NCBI GenBank assembly: GCA_021029095.1
Contig: JAJOHG010000280.1
Location: 1 to 33,602 of the forward strand
Origin: Phellopilus nigrolimitatus
Lineage: Eukaryota; Basidiomycota; Agaricomycetes; Hymenochaetales; Hymenochaetaceae
Length of the DNA: 33,602 nucleotides
Reading direction: 5' to 3'
Shown here: positions 11,168-20,395 of the stretch, one piece after another
Numbering within the stretch: position 1 is the first letter of the stretch
Layout of the letters: every line of letters begins with the position of its first letter
Notes under the pieces: generated by a model
What the model was told of the DNA's origin: nothing
The model's database searches: none
What the model saw: only the letters and a program-made list of their open reading frames with translations
Translations under genes and position numbers: made by a program

Positions 11168-11860
11168 GCTGGGCGGGCGTGTGTCGGCAATTTTCGAAAC
11201 TCGATGTCCACTGTATATTGTTATTTTAGCTTTAGAATGGGTCGTGGATGCTTCTTATGAAGACGTTGTGTAGTGGGAAAAAGACACGTGTGATTATGTC
11301 ATCTGCTAGTACTGCCGACTTGAACTTGAAGTTGATGGATCGATCGATCCCAACTTGCTCACAACGCCCACTTACAACCCGCGTCTAGCTGTCTAATGGA
11401 ATCAAAACGGCGCTCTACTGTACCAATGAGGGGATCCAGCGCTCGACAGAGAGGTCGGTGAGGAGACTATTTATCGAATTCGCCCGACTGATAGCGCGAA
11501 ATGCGACTATTCGCAGGTGCCAGCCGAACGTCTTCAAAGCCAAAGAGACTTCGGCAGCCATCGCGGAGCGTAACCTCAGAACAGAAGGCATTTCTTCGAA
11601 GTGTTCTGAACGTCCTTATTGACGTTATGAATGAGCGGAGTTCCGATGACGCCAAAATTTGTGAAGATGAACGTGCGTCTAACTGTTGGCTTCCGATCAC
11701 ACTGTCTCCAATTTTTAGTCTTTGAAGAATCAGTCCACGCCCATGAGGCTTATACTACCTCAAGTGAGCTCTCTCTCTCTAGTATGATGGCTTCAGTCTT
11801 ATTGTCTTCAAGGGCATTCCGAGCCCGGTGTCGTTGAAATCAGTCGAAGCAATGAAAAAA
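11168..11860. other. gap between the NUP84 relic and the WD40-like gene
   Basis: No recognised gene. The segment still contains CpG at ordinary frequency. It probably holds the promoter and first exon(s) of the following gene. One candidate exon end is at 11860, before GTGAGT, in phase with the exon at 11902. Another frame (YDGFSLIVFKGIPSPVSLK, 11784-11840) also looks protein-like but does not join in phase. A GATCGATCGATC tract lies near 11338-11349 and a (CT)n tract near 11770-11780. Confidence 0.4.
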
Positions 11861-11901
11861 GTGAGTAATTTTATCCTAACGGATTCAATGATTCCTCTAA
11901 G

Positions 11902-14900
11902 AAATATTTGATGAAGATGAGGATTTGTATAAACCACAACCTGGAGTCCCTGGACCGATACAGAATACCATGCCAGACAATACTGTGAAAATCAAAAAGT
12001 ACGCAATTCATACTAGCAAAAGAAACATTATAACAGATCATGAATTTTACCTCTTCGAAAGACTCTGCGATGATTACAAACAGCTTGTCAGTTCAGCGTA
12101 AACATTATGAGATGCAAAACAAATACATTCTAATTACTGTCATTTTAGAGCAGGCAGATGAGGGGACACCTAGATTCTCTCGGAGGTGGTGGAAGAACAG
12201 CAAAAGCACTCGAAGCCATGGAGATCCCTTTCAATGAGCTCAAGTGAGATATTGCTTAAATTTTGCCTTATTTGCTCACAATTTATCACAGGTTGTCGAT
12301 TGTTCGCACCCAACTAAGTACGCCCTGATATGGTATTAACCTGAGAAACAGTTTATGAAGCTTTTTCTACAGATGCTATAGATTGTGTGAATGCCTTCTC
12401 GAAACTGCTGTCATGTGCTAAAGAGATGGCAGCCTCACTTGAAGAATTCAGCATTTTCAATGCTGAATTCTCAGAGTCTAATGAAGAACTGCAAAAAATT
12501 TTACATGTAAGTTAGAATACAGCCATAATTCCATGTCTGTCTAAATATTTCATATCATTTAGAATTATCTGGAGATGTTAAGAACACAGAACTGTATGCA
12601 GAAAGCAGTGAACTTTTGGTGGTGCACTGTTAACACATTTCTAAGGTCACATTGGCTGTATTGGCCTGCAAACAGAGGGGTATATCAATGATATTGTGTT
12701 ACAGGATGTGGCAAGCACACTGGAGAGATATCTTAAAGAAGTATCAAGCATAGCAGAGAAAGGTAATACTTTCTTGTCATATATTGCATATCCCTGACCT
12801 ATATTTTCCCTGATCTAGAACTGGTTGCTTTGCATTTAAGTCAAGATTTTGCAACTTCGAGATACCTCAATCTCACAACAGTAGCCACTTTCTTTTCCAG
12901 TGTTACTGCGACAACACTACAGACTTCTTTTGGAAACTCCCAATCCAACATCAGCTGTGTCACAAACATTTTCTGGTTTATGTCTTTGTCCTTCAGTGTT
13001 GCTTCAGCCATCTATAGTCTGCTTGTGATGACCTGGAAGCAGTCATCTGTGTGAGTTTTCTTTTACTTTATCATGTTGACATCTTATTTTGGGATCGCCA
13101 GGTGCCCACCTAAAAAGCTGAAGCCTTCCTGGCTTGTGGCTTGGCTGATGAGAGGTCCTATGTTCTGCCTCATTGTCTCAGCAGCATCATTCTCAGTTGG
13201 ACTTTGTTTACTTGCATTTGAGGCAGATCAGGTACTTTATATTATTGTACACTTATGCTATCTGACTTCATTTCAAAAGGGATTACTCACACCACTCATT
13301 ACAACTGCCTTTACCATGGGTCATGCTTGGATTTTGATATCTCTTTCTTGCTGGTTTGCTTTTGAGCAGTGGAAGCTTCACTATGGTGTTCCCTCCTTGA
13401 GTTTCTTGGCTTCTTTCAAACCTCAAGAGTTGGTCCTCTTGAGAAAGATCATTCTGGTTTGCAATCATGCTGCAGAGTATATCTGTGCAATGGCAAAGCA
13501 CAAGACTCAGACAGACATGGAGTTAGGAGACACAAGTCCTTCATCTTTAAGCAAAGTACAGAGCATAGGTGACTATGCTTCCAATCCAGATCATGTTACT
13601 GTTTATTGTGGCCCTAGGACTGCACTCCCAGAATCACAATCTGCAATTCCATGTGAGCTAATAGGGGAAGGTTGCACTGTAAGTGAATTCTTAACATGAA
13701 GCAATCGGTAACATTTGATAGTGATATCCTTGGGTGATAGGAGAATAGTACAAAACATAATTTGATAAACAAGGAGTTGAAAGCAAGGGTATCAATGAGA
13801 TGTATGCAATTTGAATGTGATGGCAGGTTCCTTGCATTCACAGGAAGGTGTGTTGACTTAATGCATCACACTGGTATGCCTAGCGATTGATTCCACTGAC
13901 ATCTGGATACTATATAAAGGAACCACATATCCTGTGTTGTGTATGAAGTATTGGTGAGCCATGTGTTGAGCTACCTATCATCATCAAGAAACACATGAAG
14001 AGATCATAATTTTACAGGGCACAAAGCTACACAAGCCCTTTTGTGTTCTTCCTCATCCAAATATTGCTCTGGAGCAAATTTCCTGGTATGTCAAAATATA
14101 TGTATACCACTAAAAATAGATCTAAGAAAGGTCCAAGGCGACCCTCACGATTTTCTCCTTGGCTATTGCATTTGTGTACAAAAGCACAATACACTGTCTT
14201 CTTATGGGATATCCTGGTCAGTGAAAAACTGGTCTTCACATCTCTGATCCCGTTCTAAAATGCTCCTGAAAAGGATAAGACACTGCTGAAAACCATTGAA
14301 TTCAAAGATTATGTCACATCAATACAATGGGCACATGATGGAAATGGTAAGTGATGTGCCCAATGTTCAATCAAGGCACAATCTAATTACTATTCAATGA
14401 AAAAAAAAAGATATTTTCTGTGCATCAGGGAATAAAATTGATATTTTTGTGAGTATAGCTTCTGCAACTTCTTTATGATATTCAGTCTTACCCAACTTCA
14501 ATGAGGATGTACATGGAAATGTATGTGAATACTCTAAAGTTTATCATATAGAACTTGATGTTCACTTGTAAACATGCAGCACACAGCAACACACAAGTTA
14601 TTGAGGAAAGCTGTCATTGATTTTGCTTCCATTCATGGCACAAACCATCTTCTTTGTATTTCCAAAAATCATTCCCAAGACCATTCTTTCTCCTCAAAGG
14701 AGCTTTATGCAGATCAGATTTTTGGTATGTTTAAATTTTTCAGTATAATCATGTTTACCAATTTGTTTTGCAGTGTATGATTTGAGAAAGAGAGAAATTC
14801 TGCAGTGTGTAAAATAGGTTTCTCATCTTTATTCCCTGCTCATCTGGATCCAGGGGCTTCAACTTGGAAGAAAGAGTTCACTCCCTTGACCTTTCAAGGA

Positions 14901-15627
14901 CAGGGAAGATTGCTCTGCTTTATAGCTGTGCTGTGCCAGGAAGTTATGTGAGCTATGATGACCCACATATAGATGTTAGTGAGATACCATTTAAACTCCT
15001 AAAGTTGTGTTATTAATTTGCCAAATCCCAGAGGAAAATTGAGACATGGACAGTTTATGATGGCAAACCCCGGGACTTCATGACACAGATTTGGTCCAAC
15101 CCATCAGCTGGCATTGACAACAAACATTTCAACTTGAGAAAAACCATGTACTCACCTGAACAGGAGAAAAATGCCTATCCTCTGAGCTGCCATGCATCCA
15201 TGAACCCATGCTTCTATGGAGAGGACCATGTTATTCTTTGGCCATCATTATGTGTGGTTTTTTGATTGATCAAATTATATGTCTACTAACACAGAATACA
15301 GCAGGATATACTTTGGTTGGCATATTGGATCAAGAGCCAATCATGCAAACATCTATACATGAATTCAAAGCCTTGTCAGAAGAGGCTAAACTGAGCAGAC
15401 CAGTGTGCTGTTCTGTCTCACCTGGTGCAGTTCCATATATCCTTGCATTTAGAGATGCTGATGGAACTGTGAAGCTTTGGCTCATTTTATCCTATCCATC
15501 TTACAAATCTGCAGCAGTTCTCCCTTCTTTCCTGTATACAGATTTTGATTTTGACCATATAACTGGAAGAAGTGCCACTCCTCTCCATGGTAAATTAGCT
15601 ATACTTCCACCACATTTGGGTAGCTGA
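11902..15627 (+). CDS. multi-exon membrane protein with C-terminal WD40-like region, probably damaged
   Basis: About 20 short exons with in-phase GT..AG junctions, including 12149-12243, 12352-12506, 12819-13050, 13102-13231, 13280-13678, 13741-13847, 14018-14085, 14274-14346, 14580-14724, 14774-14804, 14854-14974, 15032-15253 and 15295-15627. The N-terminal part is acidic and helical (FDEDEDLYKP; AAS..EEFSIFNAEFSESNEELQ). Next come three or four membrane helices (TNIFWFMSLSFSVASAIY; GPMFCLIVSAASFSVGLCLL; TTAFTMGHAWILISLSCWF). A phase-0 intron (13679-13740) then leads into WD40-like blades (RCMQFECDGRFLAFTG; TKAQYTVFLWDI; YVTSIQWAHDGN; RVHSLDLSRTGKIALLY; ILAFRDADGTVKLW). I do not recognise the family or function. 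Oddities: near-total lack of CpG, a one-base frame jump at ~14145-14156, another phase conflict between 14429-14448 and 14486-14520, and introns of only 34 and 37 nt. The 5' end is unresolved. Confidence 0.55.
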
Positions 15628-15829
15628 TAATTGGGACCAATACTACAATCTGTAGCTAAGCATACATTGTATTGTCAGCCTTTTGATATTCTGAATGCCT
15701 ATCAAAAATAATTAATTATACAAGTGACTAAGAAGAAGATACAATTTTTTGTAGTATGAAGAAGTGGTCTGAGAACTCGAAAGTTTCTAGATTATAAGAC
15801 ATGTCTTCCAGTGGGTCTAGTACAATGTT

Positions 15830-16357
15830 CTATCTGCAATAGGTAGAAATATGGATAATCAACCCCACCTCCTTGTTCTGTTGTCCTAGCATATTTTCAG
15901 AAAATTGCTGCAGTTCCCTTGATAAGGCATTGGCGGTCCCAATCGGCATGTCTTGAGTATTGAGACAATCGAATGCATTTATCAGGAGAGCGCTCTTAAA
16001 ATTCTCTCCCAATGAGTCTGAAGGGGATGAAACAGTTGCAATTTTCAATCTATCTTGAATGGCGTCGAGACTAACGTCCCTCGCGATCTTCAATGCGAAG
16101 GCGACTTCGCTATAGTTCCACGATTTGGGAACAGGAGTCTGTCGGTACGTCCATTGGCCCCTATAATGTGACTCTTCGAATAGAACGCCCTTGCTATTCC
16201 GATCCAAAGAGTTTCTTCCGTGATGATAAAAAGTGGTTCCGAGAGCACAAGTACTGGACGATGAGTTGCGAAGCACTATAACGTATAGTGACGCTTCTTC
16301 GAACTCATCGCCAGACGCTGCACAAGTATTCGATGGAGAGAGTTGGATGCCGGACAT
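15830..16357 (-). CDS. orphan ORF, 175 residues
   Basis: This is a single open minus-strand frame of 175 codons in otherwise gene-poor DNA. The product is soluble-looking, with mixed composition, one Asn/Ser-rich N-terminal third and a helical-looking FALKIARDVSLDAIQDRLKI segment. I recognise no family. An acceptor-like CTAG sits immediately upstream of the ATG on the minus strand, so the ATG could lie inside an exon joined to an upstream exon in 16400-16540 (a frame with EASKTSIIRERNNSAEEQER). It lies just beyond the CpG-depleted block and has ordinary CpG content. It may be a fragment of a larger or dead gene. Confidence 0.3.
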   Translation of the reverse strand: MSGIQLSPSNTCAASGDEFEEASLYVIVLRNSSSSTCALGTTFYHHGRNSLDRNSKGVLFEESHYRGQWTYRQTPVPKSWNYSEVAFALKIARDVSLDAIQDRLKIATVSSPSDSLGENFKSALLINAFDCLNTQDMPIGTANALSRELQQFSENMLGQQNKEVGLIIHISTYCR

Positions 16358-16556
16358 CTAGTGAACGATGCGGATGAGCAATGGGCTTCACAGATGCAAG
16401 AGGAAACGTACACGAACCTTCTTTCCTGTTCTTCGGCGGAATTGTTCCTTTCACGTATAATTGAGGTCTTAGAGGCTTCTCTAGATCGAAAGCAAGGTAC
16501 TCGTCTGGTCGTGCAGAAGGGACCTGGTGTGTAGGATAGGCGTGTCAGAAACAACG

Positions 16557-16875
16557 GCGAACGGAAGACGGACGGGCACAAATATGACTCTGGCGAAAGG
16601 CCCAAAAAGGTGGCAAACGATTCTTCTTTATCGACCGTCGGCGGAGACGATCCTTTCTACGTGTATGTGGGGAGGGTAAAAGGCAAGTCGTCGACAGCGC
16701 GAACGAACTGCGTCTGGAAAGTGCGGGGCACAGATATGACTCTGGCGAAGTGGCCAAGAGAGGTGGCAAATAATGCTTCTTTTCTCGACTGTCGATGAGG
16801 AACCTTGATAAGCGCGCGTCCGGGCGAGGCGAAGGCAGAGCAAACGAAGTGCGTCTGGAAAATGCGGGATGGGCG
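16557..16875 (+). repeat. imperfect tandem repeat of about 145-150 bp, two and a half units
   Basis: A block containing GCACAAATATGACTCTGGCG (16576) recurs with one change at 16728. It is followed in both copies by a diverged GGTGGCAAAYRAT segment and a YGACYGTCG segment. A leading block (GAACTGCGTCTGGAAAGTGC, ~16701) recurs as GAAGTGCGTCTGGAAAATGC near 16843. Units differ by substitutions and small indels. In all frames the repeat gives Arg/Ser/Pro-rich peptides that I do not consider coding. Confidence 0.65.
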
Positions 16876-17112
16876 GACTCGATGCGAGTGCTCGATTTCA
16901 GTGAGGAGACGACGGAAGAAAAGCAAGACATTTATACTTAACGAAACGGAGTCCATTTTGGATTAGGAGGCGTCGAGGATTGAAGAGCTGAGCGATGCTC
17001 TACTAGGCCAGTAATGACGTTACCAAATAGCCTGTACTCGCAAAATGAGCCAACAACTCTTCTGAAAGCAATACGAGATTGACATGCAGATAAGTGGCGG
17101 CGGAATCACGGG

Positions 17113-17912
17113 TAAACAGCAATACGAGATGATCGCTCAGTTCAAAACATGCTGGTCGCAAATTCCATCCTTCTCTGAATTATTGCGAGCCAAATTAGTC
17201 TGAAGAGAACGCCGAGTGTTACACATACGGACCAGATAAGTCACAGATTGACGTAGTGGAGTGAGGCCTTTAAGTGTGACATTGGGCCTTAGCTGCAACG
17301 GCTCTTGTTGTGCACTTGGCCTTACAATTTGCAAATTGTTGTCGGTTCCTGGGAAAACCAGGACTGACCCTCGTCGGCACGATGGAAAGAAGCGGGAGAG
17401 GTGAACTGCTGTGACCAACTCCTGGGGTGCAGATGAACACGTTGTACTTGATGAGAAAGACTAGGAAGAGTCTGTCGACACAGGGAAAGCAATAAACACA
17501 AGAGCATCACGATAAACAGCAATACGAGATGATCGCTCACCTTGAAACATGCTGGTTGGAAATTCCATCCTTCTCTAAACCATTGCGAACCAAATCAGTC
17601 TGAAGAGAACACCGAGTGTTACACATACGGACCTGATAAAATCACAGATTGACGTAGTGGAGGCCTCAAGGCCTTTAGAGTGTGACATTGGGCCTTAGCT
17701 GCAACGGCGTACCCTTGCTGTGCACTTGGCCTTACAATTTGCAAATTGCTGTTGTTTGAGAAGATCAGAACTGACCCTCGTTGGAAAGAAGCGGGAGAGG
17801 TGAACTGCTATGACTGACTCCTGGGGTGCAGATGAACACGTTGTACTTGATGAGAAAGACTGGGAAAAGTCTGTCGACACAGGAAAAGCAATAAACACAA
17901 GAGCATCACGAT
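17113..17912 (+). repeat. 400-bp direct tandem duplication
   Basis: Copy 1 (17113-17512) and copy 2 (17513 to about 17912) start with the same TAAACAGCAATACGAGATGA and run in register, exactly 400 bases apart at the start. Shared blocks include TCCATCCTTCTCT, GTGTTACACATACGGACC, CACAGATTGACGTAGTGGAG, GTGACATTGGGCCTTAGCTG, TGGCCTTACAATTTGCAAAT, and CTCCTGGGGTGCAGATGAAC. Both end with CAAGAGCATCACGATAAACA. The copies differ by scattered substitutions and several short indels. Neither strand has a frame open through the unit that I believe is a protein. A short TAAACA restart follows copy 2, so it may be the remnant of a longer array. Confidence 0.9.
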
Positions 17913-18568
17913 AAACATCTCGTTATACTCACTCACAAATAGTATCTCCGAGAAACAAAAACGTTTTGCTCCATATAAGAGGTCTTTCGGAAGAGCGTAA
18001 ACACGGAAGCAGGACAACAAAATGAAGCGAAACCGAGTGCGTTACATGTCCAGAGCAAGATCGCATGGGCTTGTTAGAACGACCTTGCACGCACATACGC
18101 TCTGCCACGAGGTTCCTGTTGAACGTCGAACAAGAGCATTTCGAGAAACGTCAAGGGTTGTCTTCAACCACAAACAGCTGTATCTCCGGTACTGTCCTAG
18201 GATTAAGAGATCGTCTTCCGAAAAACAGAAAATACGAACCAGGAGTTGGAATGGAGCAATTTTTATCCTCAGTTCTTCATCTCGTTCAAGAGATTCCAGG
18301 ATTTAGTCACAAACAAACTGCAAGTGTAAGCAGTACAAGATGCGAATGTCCGAAAGCGGAGTTGAATTTATTGACCAATCGGAGATCAAATGTCCCATAC
18401 GGCGCCACCAACCCGCCCAGCTTGCTCGCTTGTCCCCCGCCATCACGACCGCCGCCGTCGCACTCTTTTACGACCCCTTCACCCTCCTTTACACTTTCTG
18501 GCCACTCTAGGCTTCTACATTCGTTTTCCCCAACTGTTTCCGCCAAAAAGGCATCAAAGTTTGTGTCC
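17913..18568. other. upstream region of the Kre9-like gene
   Basis: About 650 bases without a recognised gene. The last ~170 bases before the chosen start are pyrimidine-rich on the plus strand (CCTCCTTTACACTTTCTGGC and similar), as is common in fungal core promoters and leaders. A plus-strand frame is open over 18065-18655, but its composition shifts abruptly and I read it as chance. No signal-peptide exon could be found here. Confidence 0.4.
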
Positions 18569-20395
18569 ATGGGTTCCTTCAAGTTTCGCGTCGGCCATGC
18601 GGGAGCGATCGCTCACAAGAACAAGAGCAAACGAGATGGTGCGTTTTCTCCTTGAAATATTTATTGCACAAATTAAAGGGATGGTATAAGCTTGCTCGAC
18701 TGGCGGCTTCATCGAGGCACCGACGTCTGGCCAAACGGTCGACACGAGCAACCCCGTCACGTTGGCTTGGGATAGCAGCTGCCTGAACATCACCGCGGCT
18801 GACATCTACCTCTACGCGCCTTACAAAGACTCGTCGTTGATTCAAATGTTCCATAATGTAGACTTTTCGAAGGGGAGCTACAACGTACGTCGCTTCAAGA
18901 AATATTATGTTCGAATTCGAGCTTATCGAGAGGACATTTGTAGACAACCCTCAAGCCCAAATGGTGGAACTCGACCTCTTCTGTCGACCTTCAAGTTACC
19001 ATAGTCGACTCTGGCTCACCTGCCTTCCTTGCCACACTCCCTGCCGGTCCGATCTGGACTGCCAACTACAACGCGTCCGCTGCGAATTCGGACTCTTCTG
19101 ATATCGGGACGACCTCATCGTCGGATACCAACATCACACAGGTAGACAACCTTGAGTCTAAGAGCGGGGGCCTATCTAAGGGCGCGATCGCAGCTGCTGT
19201 GATCTTCCCACTCATCGCTCTTGGTATCGGGTTGGCGATCTACGTCAGGCTTACGCGTACGCGCGAGGAGAAGCGCCGCAAGAGGTGGAGCGAGGCTATG
19301 GATAAGCGTATGTCAGTGATCTCTGGTGATTGGAGAAGCCTGAGCGCAAAGGGCGCGGAGGCTGCTATACGTGCAAGCTTCGCAGGCCCGAACAGAAGTT
19401 CTGTCTGGTCTGGACCCGGTTCTGCTGGTGTCGGTATCCCCCGCCCTTCCAGCACGATCGCGGTCGAGGGAGCGCTATCTGGAGAGAACCCAGCGCCACC
19501 AGAAATGGCACAGATCCGCACCACCGGTGTTGGTCTTCGCGGTCCGATCCCTTCTGCAACGGGAACCACGCGTGTCTCCCGTGTGTCCTTCGCCGCCGAT
19601 ACGCACTTCTCTCGTGCCTCGACTGGTGATAATCTCAGTTCGCGTGGTCGTCCGTCCGCCGACTCCCGTCGTACCGGTGTACCTTCCCGTGCATTCCACT
19701 CGGCGTACATTCCTCCGGTTCCTCTTCCCTTGCGTCAATCGGAGTACGTTGCTGATGCGGAGGCAAGTGCTGGCTCTGACAGCGAGGAGACTGGAAGCGG
19801 GGTGATGAGCCCGACACAGCGCGAAGGACCCGTGGACCTCAGTGTGGACGATATCCGCGCGCGCATGGAGAATGACGGCGCTCCTCGTCACTCGCTAGAT
19901 GAGATGATGCCTGCGCTCAACATGATGCGCACAATGAATGGCTCACAGGCGGAACTTGTCGAACGCGTTGAGCAGCAGCCTGCGCCGATTCAAATGCCGA
20001 TCGCTGTGCCTACGCCGCCGCCCGCTGTGAAGTCACCGATAATGGATGCGATACAGATGCAGCCCGTGCCTACGGGTGCTATGTCTCCCGACGAGATGCT
20101 CCGTGCATACGCAGAGCGCCGCCGCACTGGAGCGAGCATCGTATCTCCGCCTGGTACGCCCAATCCCGTCATCGCTTTCCCGATGCCGGTCGCCTCGACG
20201 GGTATGATCCCGAGTGCGAGTACCAATACGATGAGGACGCTTTACTCACCGACCGGAGGAAGCATGGACTCCGCGGTGGTCACAACTACTCCCACTGAGT
20301 CTGAGGGTTCAAACAACCCTTTCAGGAAGAGCATGGCGCATCCCAGCACAGACATGCACTACAATGATGAGGATGCATACTTCGGTGCTTCCTGA
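18569..20395 (+). CDS. single-pass membrane protein with Kre9/Knh-like outer domain
   Basis: Three exons, 18569-18638, 18691-18884 and 18944-20395, with 52- and 59-nt introns, give about 571 residues. After a KRD/ACST junction, residues ~30-150 form a beta-rich, N-glycosylation-rich domain (IEAPTSGQTVDTSNPVTLAW, CLNITAADIYLYAP, SVDLQVTIVDSGSPAFLATL). This resembles the Kre9/Knh1 N-terminal domain of fungal cell-surface proteins. A Ser/Thr stalk follows, then one membrane helix at ~170-190 (AAAVIFPLIALGIGLAIYV), a basic stop-transfer region (TRTREEKRRKRW), and a long Ser/Pro-rich cytosolic tail with proline runs. This is a type I surface protein architecture. Exon 1 encodes no clear hydrophobic signal peptide, although AGAIAHKNKSKRD looks like a cleavage and propeptide region. 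The true first exon may therefore lie further upstream. A role in wall or surface sensing is inference. Confidence 0.7.

Noticed and set aside
11467..11837. Overlapping short ORFs of both strands before the WD40-like gene
   Set aside because: No domain. None joins the exon at 11902 in phase except a tiny frame ending at 11860, too short to define.
17137..18020. Minus-strand ORFs in both copies of the 400-bp repeat (shared FVMLLCLLL-type peptides)
   Set aside because: Similarity is explained by the DNA duplication. The frames break differently in each copy and there is no domain or start context.
18065..18655. 196-residue plus-strand ORF upstream of the Kre9-like gene
   Set aside because: Composition is heterogeneous, most of it lies in pyrimidine-rich promoter-like DNA, and only its last part coincides with the proposed exon 1.
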